64,000 nt of DNA from contig OY282352.1 in the NCBI GenBank assembly GCA_958295495.1, positions 2,604,001 to 2,668,000 of the forward strand, read 5' to 3'. Position numbers and translations under genes: made by a program. This DNA is from an uncultured Latescibacterota bacterium (lineage in GTDB: Bacteria; Latescibacterota; UBA2968; UBA8231). Under the pieces are notes generated by a model that was not told the DNA's origin, ran no database searches, and worked only from the letters and a program-made list of their open reading frames with translations. This document shows, piece by piece, positions 21,741 to 31,203 of this stretch (positions are counted from its first letter, which is position 1; each line of letters begins with the position of its first letter).

Positions 21741-21752
21741 TGAGTCCTCGCT

Positions 21753-22292
21753 TTGCTTGTTCTTGGAGTAGATCCTAGCAGCACGAGCACTGGCTACGGC
21801 TTCGTCGAATATAGCAAGCGCAAGGCTCGCTATATTACCTGCGGCTGCATCCGTCCTAAGCAGGGCGAGTTTGAGGATCGGCTGGTTTACATGTTCGACG
21901 AGATGACGCGGCTCATCGGCGAATACGCCCCAGACGAGGGCGCGATCGAAACCACATTCTTCGGCAAGGACGCCGCAGCGGTGGCCAAGCTGGGCCAAGC
22001 GAGAGGTGGCTTGATCATCGCCATGCGCAAAGCCGGTTTGCCCATTGCCCACTATGCGCCGACGATGGTTAAAAGGTCGGTGACCGGGAATGGCCAAGCG
22101 ACCAAGCAACAGGTCCAGTTCATGCTAGCCCGCAACTTGGGTCTGAAGGAACGGCCCAAGCCCCTCGATGCATCAGACGCCTTGGCCATTGCGCTATGCC
22201 ACACCCAGCAGGCCGGTCGGGTCGTATGCGAGGGCCGAGGACAGCGCAAGCCCGAGATAGAGGCCTTGCTCAGCCGCATGGCCCGGCGTTAG
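21753..22292 (+). CDS. ruvC: RuvC Holliday junction endonuclease
   Basis: A 179-residue RNase H-fold resolvase that cuts Holliday junctions symmetrically. The four acidic catalytic residues are visible: Asp7 in GVDPSS, Glu66 in GAIETTFFG, and Asp139 and Asp142 in 'LDASDALAIAL'. The start is TTG 21753: the in-frame stop at 21741 leaves no upstream alternative, and the first residues (LVLGVDP) match the family. It sits 12 bases after yebC and 8 bases before ruvA. Length and motifs are normal, so it should be active. Confidence 0.94.
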   Translation: MLVLGVDPSSTSTGYGFVEYSKRKARYITCGCIRPKQGEFEDRLVYMFDEMTRLIGEYAPDEGAIETTFFGKDAAAVAKLGQARGGLIIAMRKAGLPIAHYAPTMVKRSVTGNGQATKQQVQFMLARNLGLKERPKPLDASDALAIALCHTQQAGRVVCEGRGQRKPEIEALLSRMARR

Positions 22293-22300
22293 GTATATCC

Positions 22301-22891
22301 GTGATAACACACCTGCGTGGAACACTTCTTTTCAAATCACCTACTTATGCCGTCGTCGACGTCGGGGGCGTGGGTTATGGCTTGGCCATATCTCTGATAA
22401 CTTTCGACCAACTGCCCCCAGCCGCCGAGGCGGTCCATTTGGCTACCTATCTCCACGTGCGCGAAGACCGCATGGAACTTTTCGGTTTTGCCGACGAGGA
22501 AGAGCGGGAGATATTCGAGTTGCTGATCGGCGTTTCGGGCATCGGCCCTCATTCGGCACTAACTGTGCTGTCGGGCATGACCCTGCGCGATTTGCAGGAG
22601 GCGATCTTGCAGGAGCGCGTAACCGAACTGACCGCGATCAAGGGCATTGGTCGCAAGACCGCGGAACGCTTGGTACTCGATCTAAAGGATAAGGTCCGCT
22701 TGAGTGCTTCGGTGGCCGGCGAAGCGGCTTTGGGGGGCAAAGCTGGCGCGAGCGAGGAGGCGGCAAAGGCACTGATGACGTTGGGATATGCTGCACCTGT
22801 CGCTCGCCAGGCGGTGCGCAAGGCCGTCGAAAAGCACGGCACCGACCTGAGCGTGCCACAGCTAATCAAACTGGCCCTCAAGGAGCGCTGA
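22301..22891 (+). CDS. ruvA: RuvA Holliday junction-binding protein
   Basis: A 196-residue protein that binds four-way junctions as a tetramer and docks RuvB. It contains an N-terminal OB domain ('[16 protein letters not shown]'), two helix-hairpin-helix motifs ('[17 protein letters not shown]' and '[19 protein letters not shown]'), and a C-terminal UBA-like domain III that contacts RuvB. GTG 22301 gives the correct RuvA N-terminus (MITHLRG); an open frame extends further upstream but lies within ruvC. ruvB follows after 10 bases. Confidence 0.94.
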   Translation: MITHLRGTLLFKSPTYAVVDVGGVGYGLAISLITFDQLPPAAEAVHLATYLHVREDRMELFGFADEEEREIFELLIGVSGIGPHSALTVLSGMTLRDLQEAILQERVTELTAIKGIGRKTAERLVLDLKDKVRLSASVAGEAALGGKAGASEEAAKALMTLGYAAPVARQAVRKAVEKHGTDLSVPQLIKLALKER

Positions 22892-22901
22892 AGGCTTAGC
22901 T

Positions 22902-23927
22902 ATGGACCATCGACCCATCGACCCTAATGGCGGAGACGGCGACCTTCAGTTCGACAATACGCTGCGTCCTCAGTCCCTTGCCGAAATGCTGGGCCAAGAG
23001 AAGACCAAGCAACAGCTCGGCATTGCCATTGAAGCCGCTCGGCAGCGCGGCGAAGCCATGGATCACGTGCTGCTATACGGTCCACCCGGTCTGGGTAAGA
23101 CGACGCTTTCGCATGTGATCGCCAAAGAGCTAGGCGTTGAAATCTATCCCACTTCAGGGCCTTTGCTCGAGCGTCCGAGCGACTTGGCTGGCATGCTCAC
23201 GACCATGGAGCCACGCGATGTGCTCTTCATCGACGAGATTCACCGCGTCAACCGCGTGGTCGAGGAATACCTGTACTCGGCGATGGAGGACTTCAAAATC
23301 GACATCATAATTGACCAAGGCCCGGCGGCCCGCTCGGTCAGTGTGCCCTTGGAGCCTTTTACCTTAGTCGGGGCCACGACGCGCCAGGGCCTATTGACTT
23401 CGCCGATGCGCGCGCGCTTTGGGCTTAATGCCCACCTCGACTACTACTCGGTCGCCGAACTCGCCGAGATCGTCAAGCGCGACGCTCGCCTGCTGAATTT
23501 ATCGGTCTCAGAGTCGGGCGCGATGGAAATTGCCCGTCGCTCTCGTGGCACGGCGCGGATTGCCAAGCGCTGGCTGCGCCGTGCGCGCGATTTTGCTCAA
23601 GTAGAAGGCGAAGGCGAGATAGATGCTGAGGTGGTGCAAAAGGCACTCGTCATCCAAGATGTCGACGAGATGGGGCTCGATAAAATGGATATCACGTTGC
23701 TGCGAGCCATCATTGAAAAATTTAACGGCGGCCCGGTCGGCCTGAGCAATCTGGCGGCCACAATCGGCGAGGAAGCCGAGACAATCGAGGAAGTGGTCGA
23801 GCCTTATTTGATTAAGGAAGGGTTTATCAAGCGCACCCCTAAGGGCCGCGTGGCTATGCCGCGGGCTTGGGATCGTCTCGGCCTCGAGCCGCCGCTAGAT
23901 CTTGGCGGGCAATTGGAGCTTTTATGA
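22902..23927 (+). CDS. ruvB: RuvB branch-migration ATPase
   Basis: A 341-residue AAA+ motor that drives branch migration with RuvA. Walker A GPPGLGKT is at residues 60-67, Walker B VLFIDEIH at 108-114 with flanking residues, and sensor 1 in '[20 protein letters not shown]'. The C-terminal winged-helix DNA-binding domain includes '[14 protein letters not shown]' and '[10 protein letters not shown]'. The stop overlaps the next start (ATGA). The enzyme is complete with normal length, completing a ruvCAB set in one operon. Confidence 0.96.
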   Translation: MDHRPIDPNGGDGDLQFDNTLRPQSLAEMLGQEKTKQQLGIAIEAARQRGEAMDHVLLYGPPGLGKTTLSHVIAKELGVEIYPTSGPLLERPSDLAGMLTTMEPRDVLFIDEIHRVNRVVEEYLYSAMEDFKIDIIIDQGPAARSVSVPLEPFTLVGATTRQGLLTSPMRARFGLNAHLDYYSVAELAEIVKRDARLLNLSVSESGAMEIARRSRGTARIAKRWLRRARDFAQVEGEGEIDAEVVQKALVIQDVDEMGLDKMDITLLRAIIEKFNGGPVGLSNLAATIGEEAETIEEVVEPYLIKEGFIKRTPKGRVAMPRAWDRLGLEPPLDLGGQLELL

Positions 23928-24622
23928 GCGCGGATGGCCACGACGTGATTCTGGCGTTGGACACGGCTACTCCGGTCGGCAGCGTGGCGCTGTGCACGGC
24001 AGAAGGGATCGTCGTCAGCCGCTATTTCGACGTGGGGTTGCAGCATTCACAGCGGCTCTTCGGCGAGGTGGAGGCCGCACTGGAGGCCGCAGACATGGAT
24101 GTCGGGGGAGTGCGGGCCGTAGCCATCGCGATTGGACCAGGGTCGTTTACTGGTCTGCGGATCGGGCTGAGTGCGGCTAAGGGCTTGTGTTTGGCCGCAC
24201 TCAAGGATCTGGTGACCGTTTCAACGCTGGAGGCACTAGCGGCCCGTCTGCCCTTTGCTCGCCTGCCCGTCTGTACTGTCCTCGACGCGCGCAAGCGCGA
24301 AGTCTATGCCGCTCTCTACGATACCGCCGCGGGCGTTCCGGTCGCATTGGCACCGCCTCGGGCCATCGCGCCAGCGCAGTTGGCCCGAGAGCGGGCTAAT
24401 GCGGCGACCATTTACACCGGGGACGGAGCCACGACCTATCGCGAGCTGTTGGCAGGCAACTCGACCGCGCAATTTGCCCCCCTACCCTGCGCCCGTCCCG
24501 ACGCCGGGACTATTGGTTGGCTGGCGCTTTCCAAGCTAGAGAAGGGCCAGACCGCGGACTTGGATTCAGTGGAACCCGAGTATTTGCGCCCGCCCGATGC
24601 CCGTCCCCTAGCGAGGGCATGA
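23924..24622 (+). CDS. tsaB: TsaB, tRNA t6A biosynthesis protein
   Basis: A 232-residue ASKHA-fold protein that partners TsaD in forming N6-threonylcarbamoyladenosine at position 37 of ANN-decoding tRNAs. '[15 protein letters not shown]' at the N-terminus and '[19 protein letters not shown]' (about residues 69-87) are family signatures. ATG 23924 overlaps the ruvB stop, and the upstream in-frame extension lies inside ruvB and is rejected. The next gene, rimI, overlaps by four bases; tsaB-rimI pairing is common. tsaD, tsaC and tsaE are not in the window. Confidence 0.92.
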   Translation: MSADGHDVILALDTATPVGSVALCTAEGIVVSRYFDVGLQHSQRLFGEVEAALEAADMDVGGVRAVAIAIGPGSFTGLRIGLSAAKGLCLAALKDLVTVSTLEALAARLPFARLPVCTVLDARKREVYAALYDTAAGVPVALAPPRAIAPAQLARERANAATIYTGDGATTYRELLAGNSTAQFAPLPCARPDAGTIGWLALSKLEKGQTADLDSVEPEYLRPPDARPLARA

Positions 24623-25074
24623 GCGGCGAGAGTTGCTTCGTTCTGCTGGGGCCGATCCACCTACATCGCCTGATGGAGATTGAGCGAAGTTCTTTCGCCA
24701 ATCCGTGGAGCGAGGCCGATTTTTGCTACTTACTTGCAGATAGAGACGCCCTGTGTTTGGGGCTTTTGCACAGCGGCGAACTGATCGGCTACGCGCTGGG
24801 TTATTTCGCCGACCGCGATTTTCACCTCGCCAACCTCGCGGTGGATCCGGCATGTCGGAACCGGGGCTGGGGTGGAAAGTTATTGAGGCGGATATTGCGC
24901 TTGGCCGCAGAGAGGGGAGCTAGTCGTTGTGCGCTCGAAGTGCGCTCGGCAAATCGGGCCGCGCGGGTGCTCTACCGCAAGGCGGGGTTCCGGGCCGTAG
25001 GGCGGCGAGTGGCGTACTACACCGATCCCCCGGACGCCGCCGTTTTAATGGAACGCAACATAGAGATTTTGTAA
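24619..25074 (+). CDS. rimI: RimI-type N-acetyltransferase
   Basis: A 151-residue GNAT protein. 'MEIERSSFANPWSEADF' near the N-terminus and the acetyl-CoA-binding motif 'CRNRGWGGKLL' (about residues 79-89) match RimI, which acetylates the N-terminal alanine of ribosomal protein S18 in E. coli. 'ALEVRSANRAARVLYRKAGF' is the conserved motif B region. ATG 24619 overlaps the tsaB stop, so the two are coupled. Substrate specificity in other phyla is not established, so the S18 role is inferred. Confidence 0.88.
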   Translation: MSGESCFVLLGPIHLHRLMEIERSSFANPWSEADFCYLLADRDALCLGLLHSGELIGYALGYFADRDFHLANLAVDPACRNRGWGGKLLRRILRLAAERGASRCALEVRSANRAARVLYRKAGFRAVGRRVAYYTDPPDAAVLMERNIEIL

Positions 25075-25089
25075 TTTATTTGTTATACT
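25061..25089 (+). promoter_or_regulatory. Possible promoter before the sugar ABC ATPase
   Basis: TAGAGA (4 of 6 to TTGACA) and TATACT (5 of 6 to TATAAT) with a 17-base spacer, overlapping the end of rimI. The AT-rich 71-base gap is unusual for this compact operon, which suggests a separate promoter. Confidence 0.4.
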
Positions 25090-25145
25090 CTAGCTCCTTC
25101 TCGGCAAATAACCGCCAAAGGTCATAACAGTAGAAGAGGGACGCG

Positions 25146-26255
25146 ATGGCTGAAGTAATTCTGAAGAATGTCCGCAAGGTATACGACAAAGAAGTGGTGG
25201 CGGTAGATGACGCCAACATCGAGATCAAAGACAAGGAATTCGTGGTGCTCGTCGGTCCTTCGGGCTGTGGCAAGTCCACGACATTGCGAATGATTGCTGG
25301 GCTTGAGGAAATCACTGCCGGCGAGATTTCGATAGATGGAGCGATCGTCAACGACGTGCCCCCCAAGGATCGCGACATCGCCATGGTCTTCCAGAATTAC
25401 GCGCTCTATCCGCACATGAGCGTCTATCAAAACATGGCCTTTGGGCTCAAGCTGCGGAAATATCCCAAAGACGAGATTGAGGCGCGGGTCCAAGAAGCGG
25501 CCGATATACTCGGCATCCAAGAATTGCTAGAGCGCAAGCCCAAGGCGCTTTCGGGCGGTCAGCGCCAGCGCGTGGCGGTGGGGCGCGCCATCGTCCGCAA
25601 GCCCAAGGTATTCCTCTTTGACGAACCGCTCTCCAACCTCGACGCCAAGCTGAGGGTGCAGATGCGCACCGAGATCAGCAAGTTGCACACCCGCCTAGGG
25701 GCCACCATGGTGTACGTGACGCACGACCAAGTCGAGGCCATGACCATGGGAGACCGCATCGTGGTCATGCGCGATGGCCTAATCCAGCAGATCGACAAAC
25801 CCCTCCATCTCTACAACAAACCCCTCAACCAGTTCGTCGCCGGCTTTATCGGCAGCCCCTCCATGAACTTCATCCGCGGCAAGCTATCCTCCAACGGCAG
25901 CGGTCTAGCCTTCGACGAAGGCCATGTGCAACTCGCCCTGCCCGCCGGCCACGGCGAGCAGCTAGGCAGCTACGTGGGGCGGGAGGTGACGTTGGGCATC
26001 CGCCCGGAAGATATCCACGACCCGGATACCATTGGTCGCAATGTCGAAACCGTCGAAATTGCGGCCAAAGTCGAAGTGGTCGAACCCATGGGCAACGAGG
26101 TCTTCCTCAACCTGACCACCGGCAAAACCGCTTTCGTCGCCCGCGTCGATCCGCTCCACATGCCGCAAGTTGACCAAACGGTAAGGTTGGCCGTCGAGAT
26201 AGACAAAGCCCACTTTTTTGCTCTGGATAATCAAGAGAGCCTGTTGCAGAAATAG
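25146..26255 (+). CDS. UgpC/MsmK-type sugar ABC transporter ATP-binding protein
   Basis: A 369-residue ATPase of the MalK/UgpC/MsmK group, which energises carbohydrate importers. It has an N-terminal ABC domain with GPSGCGKST (about 37-45), signature '[15 protein letters not shown]', Walker B '[16 protein letters not shown]' and H-loop VTHDQ. A C-terminal TOBE/OB regulatory domain (about 235-369) includes '[10 protein letters not shown]'. No cognate binding protein or permease adjoins it, so it may serve several sugar transporters from a distance, as MsmK does. Unlike the Dpp-type components further on, it belongs to the sugar branch and is unlikely to be their missing ATPase. Confidence 0.9.
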   Translation: MAEVILKNVRKVYDKEVVAVDDANIEIKDKEFVVLVGPSGCGKSTTLRMIAGLEEITAGEISIDGAIVNDVPPKDRDIAMVFQNYALYPHMSVYQNMAFGLKLRKYPKDEIEARVQEAADILGIQELLERKPKALSGGQRQRVAVGRAIVRKPKVFLFDEPLSNLDAKLRVQMRTEISKLHTRLGATMVYVTHDQVEAMTMGDRIVVMRDGLIQQIDKPLHLYNKPLNQFVAGFIGSPSMNFIRGKLSSNGSGLAFDEGHVQLALPAGHGEQLGSYVGREVTLGIRPEDIHDPDTIGRNVETVEIAAKVEVVEPMGNEVFLNLTTGKTAFVARVDPLHMPQVDQTVRLAVEIDKAHFFALDNQESLLQK

Positions 26256-26263
26256 GGATTGGA

Positions 26264-27403
26264 TTGTACAGCACGGGCGGCACCCCCCACTCCGGGGAGT
26301 TTAGCGATCTGGCTCGTCGAGATCGGGCTGGGGCCGTGGCCGCAGCTTGGCTCGAATCGGGCCGCATCCCCCATGCGGTTCTCATCTGCGGGGCCGAGGG
26401 AACCGGCAAACGGCGCTTTGCGCTCGCGTGGGCGAAAGCCCTGCTGTGCATTGGCAGCGGCCCTTCCGCCTGCAACCGCTGCCCGAGCTGCCGCAAGGTC
26501 GCCTCGCTCATGCACCCCGACCTCCACACCGCCTTGCCACTACCCCCTCGCCGGGGCAGGCAAAAGCCTTCGCCGGCAGACTTGCGCGAGTCTGTAGTAG
26601 AGTACGTCCACGGCGCGAGCGTGGCTCTGCCTAGCAACGCCAATATCGCGGTTGATCACCTTCGCCAGTTGCAAAGGGAGTTGGCGTTTGCGCCGACGGA
26701 ATCTCCGCGCAAAGTCGGCCTGATCTTCGCCGCCGAGCGGATGCACCCGGCGGGTGCCAATTCGCTGCTCAAGCTCTTGGAAGAGCCACCGGCCCGGGCC
26801 GTGGTTGTACTGGTTGCGGCGGCACCGGAGCGCCTCTTGCCCACCGTGCTCTCGCGTTGCCAGCGCATGATTTTGAGTCCCTTGGATGCGGCGACCTTGC
26901 GGGCGCAGCTCGAACAAGAGGGCGTGGCCGGGGAGCGCTTAGAGCTTGCCGTGCGCATGGGGGCTGGCTCGTTGCAGCAGGCTAAAGAGGTGGCTTGTGG
27001 GGCGTTTGATGGAACGCGGCGGTTGGTCGAGTCGTTTCTCTCTGGTGGCTCGGAGCAGCGGGACGAGGTCTATTGGAGCGTTCTCGAGGAGTTGGGGGGC
27101 GATCGGGGCCAGCTAGAGCGTTTTTTGCAAGTCTGCGGCCTGTATCTACGGGATCTCTTCCTGTTAGCACACGGCCGCGACGCGTCCGTCGTCCAGGTAG
27201 ATCGGCGTCCTTATTTAGAAAACCTGCTAGAGAAAATAGACGCTGCCCGAGTCGCCTTAGAGATCGACCGGGCGGCCGAGACCTTGGGGCACAATGCCAA
27301 TCCGCAGTTGGTTCTGACCGACCTGTGGCGCGGCTTGCGCCGAGGGGGGCCAGTGCTGGCACCCCCACCCGACCCCAGCTTGGCGAGGGCGCGGCGTTGG
27401 TAA
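26264..27403 (+). CDS. holB: DNA polymerase III delta' subunit
   Basis: A 379-residue clamp-loader subunit. It has a degenerate P-loop (GAEGTGKRRFA, about 44-54), a four-cysteine zinc module ('CNRCPSCRK' with an upstream cysteine), and 'NSLLKLLEEPP', the clamp-loader sensor-region signature. The C-terminal collar domain follows. Delta' works with DnaX (encoded 30 kb downstream) to open the sliding clamp. The best start is TTG 26264, nine bases after the previous stop; no good ATG lies near. The gene end overlaps the ksgA start. Confidence 0.85.
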   Translation: MYSTGGTPHSGEFSDLARRDRAGAVAAAWLESGRIPHAVLICGAEGTGKRRFALAWAKALLCIGSGPSACNRCPSCRKVASLMHPDLHTALPLPPRRGRQKPSPADLRESVVEYVHGASVALPSNANIAVDHLRQLQRELAFAPTESPRKVGLIFAAERMHPAGANSLLKLLEEPPARAVVVLVAAAPERLLPTVLSRCQRMILSPLDAATLRAQLEQEGVAGERLELAVRMGAGSLQQAKEVACGAFDGTRRLVESFLSGGSEQRDEVYWSVLEELGGDRGQLERFLQVCGLYLRDLFLLAHGRDASVVQVDRRPYLENLLEKIDAARVALEIDRAAETLGHNANPQLVLTDLWRGLRRGGPVLAPPPDPSLARARRW

Positions 27404-28224
27404 ACGCCCACCGACCGCGGCCGCGCTTTGCCCAGCACTTCCTCGTCGCCCGGGGCGTTATAGAGGCCATTGCGGAGCTGGTGCGCCCGGCCGCTGGCGA
27501 GGTGGTCGTCGAGGTCGGCCCGGGCCGGGGCGCGTTGACTGAGATGCTGCTCACTTCTGTGGATCGCCTAGTGGCCGTGGAAATCGACCGCGACTTGGTG
27601 GCCTTGCTGCGCACGCGCCAAGATGCGCGTAGGTTGCGCTTGATCGAAGGCGATATTCTGCAAGTCAATCTCGGGGAAGTCTTGCGGGACGCGGGCGGGT
27701 GCCGGCTGCTGGTTGTCGGCAATCTTCCCTACAATATCACCGCTCCGCTGATTTTTCACCTCCTCGCTCACGCCGATTGCATCAGTCGTGCCATCGTCAT
27801 GGTCCAACGCGAAGTAGCTCGGCGCTTGGTCGCCAGTCCCGGTTCAAAGGATTACAGCTTGCTATCAGTGCTGGTGGCTATGCGCACTGAGGTGGAGATG
27901 CGCTTGCAGGTGGAGCGCGATTGCTTCCGGCCCGTGCCGGCGGTGGATTCGTCCGTAGTTGAGTTGCGCTTTGCCCCTAAGCTCCGCTACGCAGTAAAGG
28001 ACGTGGGCTGTTTCGACCGCTTGGTGCGCCGCGCCTTTGGCCAGCGGCGCAAGATGCTGCGCAATTCGCTCCTCGGCCTCAATCCCGAGGGCGGCCGGCC
28101 TTGGCTGGAAGCCTTGGGCCAGCAGGCGAGTATTGAACTAACGCGCCGCCCAGAAGAATTGTCGATAGAGGAATTCGTCCAGCTGAGTGACGCCTACTCG
28201 CACTTGAGAAAGGAGAGGCCGTGA
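27397..28224 (+). CDS. ksgA: KsgA/RsmA, 16S rRNA adenine dimethyltransferase
   Basis: A 275-residue SAM-dependent methyltransferase that dimethylates two adjacent adenines in the 3' hairpin of 16S rRNA. Signatures are 'RFAQHFLVARGVI' near the start, the SAM motif 'VVEVGPGRGALTE', and 'NLPYNITAPLIFHLL' with the catalytic NLPY. I place the start at TTG 27397, inside the holB stop region, because that gives the normal KsgA length; the frame is open for another 100 codons upstream, but that part overlaps holB. A GAGG lies about 9 bases before the TTG. The stop overlaps the next gene's GTG. Confidence 0.9.
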   Translation: MVNAHRPRPRFAQHFLVARGVIEAIAELVRPAAGEVVVEVGPGRGALTEMLLTSVDRLVAVEIDRDLVALLRTRQDARRLRLIEGDILQVNLGEVLRDAGGCRLLVVGNLPYNITAPLIFHLLAHADCISRAIVMVQREVARRLVASPGSKDYSLLSVLVAMRTEVEMRLQVERDCFRPVPAVDSSVVELRFAPKLRYAVKDVGCFDRLVRRAFGQRRKMLRNSLLGLNPEGGRPWLEALGQQASIELTRRPEELSIEEFVQLSDAYSHLRKERP

Positions 28225-30176
28225 AGTCGGTCTTGTGGCATGTGGGTTGGTTCGTCTTGGCCGCATGGACGGCGGCCGATGCGCAGCAGTACTCGCTCAA
28301 CTTCAGCCGCCATAGCACCCGAACCTCTTGGAATCACTCGTTTCCTAGCTGGAGCTACTCGACGCCCGTGCGGTTTTCGGCGGTGGGGGACTCGACGTCC
28401 AAGCTGACGATTAACGCATCGGCGAATATGGGGTTTACCCTCAACGATCGCAGCAGCGGCAAGAGTTGGCAGGACAATGCCTCGGGCCGATCTTCGGTCA
28501 ACTATCCCATTCTTGGTCCGAAGGCTACCATCAGCCTCGGTGCCAGTATGAGTACGCGCAACGTAACGCTACAGCAGCAGAAGACATTCAACCGGTCCTT
28601 TAACTTTGGATTTAGGTCCAAGCCGTTGAGCAGTGGCCCATTCAAGAGTCTGAGTGCCAACCTGACCCCGAGCCTAATCAGTGCTACCCGCGCTACCCGC
28701 GCCAACCTCGACAGTACCATTAGGGAAACCGGGATCCGCTACAATGCTTCGCTTAGAGTCTCGCCCGACATCGAGATTGCGGATAAGAAGCTGAACAACT
28801 CGATTTCCCTGAGCAAAACAGACGATACGCTCGAGCACAACAAAGATCGCAGCGAGCGGCTGAGCGGCAACGCGAGCTATACCTTCCCCGGCGCGGTGCG
28901 CGTTGGTCTGAGTATGTCTGAGAACCGCTCGCAGAAAGGCTTCACGCGCCGCGCCATCAGCGAGGCCGTGCTGAGAGACACGGTGGTCAGTGCCGAGCTA
29001 TCGGAAACGCGCGGCACTAGCTTTTCCTCCAACGTGGAGTTCGATTTAGGGCACTTCAAAATAAAAAACCGCGCCTCGTACAGTCAGAACGAGCGCACCA
29101 ACACTGCCAACGCGGTCCAGGACTTAGACAACCGCTTCTTCGGCTCTGACCGCCTCGGCGAGAACTTTCGCTGGGATGCGTCCCTTTCGGGCAAGCTGGT
29201 CGAGAAGCTGGTCTTAAACACCAGCGTCCGCTTCAATGGCAGCGACGTGCGCCGGCTGGCGGTGCGGGTACCCGACACCAGCCTTTGTGCCAGCCACTTC
29301 ACGCGCTCGGCGGACGGGACGTGCCGCGATCCAAGCTCCGATCTGAGCGACCGCAACCTCTTTCTCAACGGCTCTCTCAACTGGCCCCTATCCGATGCGC
29401 ACTCGCTGCGGTTGGCGACCTTTGGCGAGATCAAACGCTCGGAAAATCCAGGGGATCCCAAGCAGGACCGCGACACCTTCAACAACAGCATTACTCTTAG
29501 CTACAACGCTGCTCTGCGCTCGGGCACCAAGCTCAAAGTCGATCTCAAAAACAGCTTTTTGCACCGCGTGAACCTGCACGCCACCCGAGCCGGGAACAAC
29601 TCGCGCAACCGCGACATCTCGCTCGGTATCGGCACCAATTACGAGCGTTTGGGCGCGTCCTTTTCGCATAGATTCAGCGTCTCTGCAAGGCGCACCCTGT
29701 ACGATTTTGACCGCGAAGTTAATCGCCGCGAGTCGTCGCGCAAAAGCAATATCCGCCGCGGCTGGAGCATGGGGCACTCGCTCCGGCGCAAGGTCCTCAA
29801 CGACCTTGCGCTCAACACGAGCTACAACTACTCGGCCGACGATGACGGCACTTTGATTTTGGAAAACAGTGCCCAGATTGTCGAAGAGGAAAACGCCACA
29901 CACTCCATCCAATTCGGCATGACCTATTCTCCCAGCGCCGACTATTCGGCCGGTGCCAGCTACTCCTACAAGCTCGCCCGCCAGTGGGATTACAACTACT
30001 CCGCGCTCGCACAATCGCGTTCCCTCATCCGCCACAATAAACACCGGAACTTGGCGGCGAACTTCAACTACAACCCAGTCGGCAGCGACAACAAGCTCAC
30101 CTTGCGGGGCAGCCGTAGTCACCAGCGTAGCGGTACTTTTAACAGCTTGAATGTGACCTATACGCGATCGTTGTAA
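28221..30176 (+). CDS. Unrecognised predicted outer-membrane beta-barrel protein
   Basis: A 651-residue secreted protein that I do not recognise. It has a signal peptide (about 1-22, ending ADAQQ) and then, over its whole length, short amphipathic segments rich in Ser, Asn, Arg and aromatics that alternate in strand-like fashion ('ISLGASMSTRNVTL', 'NASYTFPGAVRVGLSMSE', 'HSIQFGMTYSPSADYSAGAS'). It ends 'SLNVTYTRSL'. This is what a large barrel with more than twenty strands looks like, and there is no separate soluble domain. Two cysteines lie close together (about residues 354 and 365). GTG 28221 overlaps the ksgA stop, with AAGGAGAG upstream. Role unknown; a transport or LptD-like scaffold is only a guess. 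Confidence 0.6.
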   Translation: MKSVLWHVGWFVLAAWTAADAQQYSLNFSRHSTRTSWNHSFPSWSYSTPVRFSAVGDSTSKLTINASANMGFTLNDRSSGKSWQDNASGRSSVNYPILGPKATISLGASMSTRNVTLQQQKTFNRSFNFGFRSKPLSSGPFKSLSANLTPSLISATRATRANLDSTIRETGIRYNASLRVSPDIEIADKKLNNSISLSKTDDTLEHNKDRSERLSGNASYTFPGAVRVGLSMSENRSQKGFTRRAISEAVLRDTVVSAELSETRGTSFSSNVEFDLGHFKIKNRASYSQNERTNTANAVQDLDNRFFGSDRLGENFRWDASLSGKLVEKLVLNTSVRFNGSDVRRLAVRVPDTSLCASHFTRSADGTCRDPSSDLSDRNLFLNGSLNWPLSDAHSLRLATFGEIKRSENPGDPKQDRDTFNNSITLSYNAALRSGTKLKVDLKNSFLHRVNLHATRAGNNSRNRDISLGIGTNYERLGASFSHRFSVSARRTLYDFDREVNRRESSRKSNIRRGWSMGHSLRRKVLNDLALNTSYNYSADDDGTLILENSAQIVEEENATHSIQFGMTYSPSADYSAGASYSYKLARQWDYNYSALAQSRSLIRHNKHRNLAANFNYNPVGSDNKLTLRGSRSHQRSGTFNSLNVTYTRSL

Positions 30177-30188
30177 TCGCTTAATACT

Positions 30189-30214
30189 GGTAACAGTTTC
30201 GTCGTGGTGTTACC
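30189..30214 (+). terminator. Hairpin, possible weak terminator
   Basis: GGTAACA (30189-30195) pairs with TGTTACC (30208-30214) around a 12-base loop in the gap before ilvE. The following TTAATC is not a real T-run, so it could equally be an operator. Confidence 0.3.
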
Positions 30215-30251
30215 TTAATCAATCGCATACTTGCCCAAGGAGATTTTCTGC

Positions 30252-31172
30252 ATGCCCCTGCCCAAATGCGATAAAATCTGGTTCAACGGCCAATTGGTCG
30301 ATTGGGACGATGCCAAGATTCACGTGCTCTCCCATGTAGTACACTACGGCTCGAGCGTCTTTGAAGGCATTCGCTGTTACAAGACAGCGAAAGGCTCGGC
30401 CGTATTCCGCCTCGATGAGCACGTCAACAGGCTGTTCGATTCCGCCAAGATCTACCGCATGGAAATTCCCTATACACGGGAGGAGATCAGAGAGGCCATC
30501 CTCGAGACAATTCGCGTCAACCAACTCGCGGCCTGCTATATCCGCCCGGTCGTCTTCCGCGGCTATGATAATTTGGGCGTCGATCCGATGGGGTGCCCGG
30601 TTGACGTAGTGATCGCCGTTTGGGAGTGGGGAGAGTACCTCGGAGAGGCAGCGCTCAAAAACGGCGTTTCGGTCTGCACCTCATCGTGGAATCGCATGGC
30701 CCCGAATACGTTTCCCGCCTTGGCCAAGGCCGGCGGCAACTACCTCAACTCCCAGCTAGTGAGGATTGAAGCCAATGCGAATGGCTATGACGAGGGCATT
30801 GTCTTGGGAACGGATGGGTTGGTGAGCGAGGGCAGCGGCGAGAATATCTTTGTCATCAAGAACGGCTCGATCTACACGCCCGAGTCGTGTTTTGCCATCC
30901 TGCCGGGCATTACCCGCCACACCACCATTACCCTGATACGCGATCTGGGGATGCGGGTTGAGCAACGCGGTATTCCGCGCGAGTTCCTCTACATCGCCGA
31001 CGAGGTCTTCTTCACCGGCACGGCCGCCGAAGTCACGCCGATCCGCGCTATAGACCAAGTGCAGATCGGCTGTGGGAAGTGCGGGCCGATCACCGCGCAG
31101 ATACAAGACGCCTTTTTCTCAGTAGTGCGCGTCGAAGTCGAGGATCGGCACGGATGGTTGACCTTCGTGTGA
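30252..31172 (+). CDS. ilvE: Branched-chain amino-acid aminotransferase
   Basis: A 306-residue fold-type IV PLP enzyme that interconverts branched-chain amino acids and their 2-oxo acids. '[20 protein letters not shown]' is at the N-terminus and '[15 protein letters not shown]' follows. The PLP lysine is Lys159 in '[11 protein letters not shown]'. The residues 'EGSGENIF' and '[10 protein letters not shown]' complete the active site. I chose ATG 30252 with AAGGAG 9 bases upstream over a TTG at 30231 that overlaps that site. All motifs match IlvE rather than D-amino-acid transaminase. No ilv or leu gene is adjacent. Confidence 0.93.
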   Translation: MPLPKCDKIWFNGQLVDWDDAKIHVLSHVVHYGSSVFEGIRCYKTAKGSAVFRLDEHVNRLFDSAKIYRMEIPYTREEIREAILETIRVNQLAACYIRPVVFRGYDNLGVDPMGCPVDVVIAVWEWGEYLGEAALKNGVSVCTSSWNRMAPNTFPALAKAGGNYLNSQLVRIEANANGYDEGIVLGTDGLVSEGSGENIFVIKNGSIYTPESCFAILPGITRHTTITLIRDLGMRVEQRGIPREFLYIADEVFFTGTAAEVTPIRAIDQVQIGCGKCGPITAQIQDAFFSVVRVEVEDRHGWLTFV

Positions 31173-31203
31173 GGGAAAACTCAGTTAGTACAAAGGAGAA
31201 AGT

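Noticed and set aside
27073..27396. N-terminal extension of KsgA by about 108 codons
   Set aside because: This part overlaps holB, has no ribosome site and would exceed the normal KsgA length.
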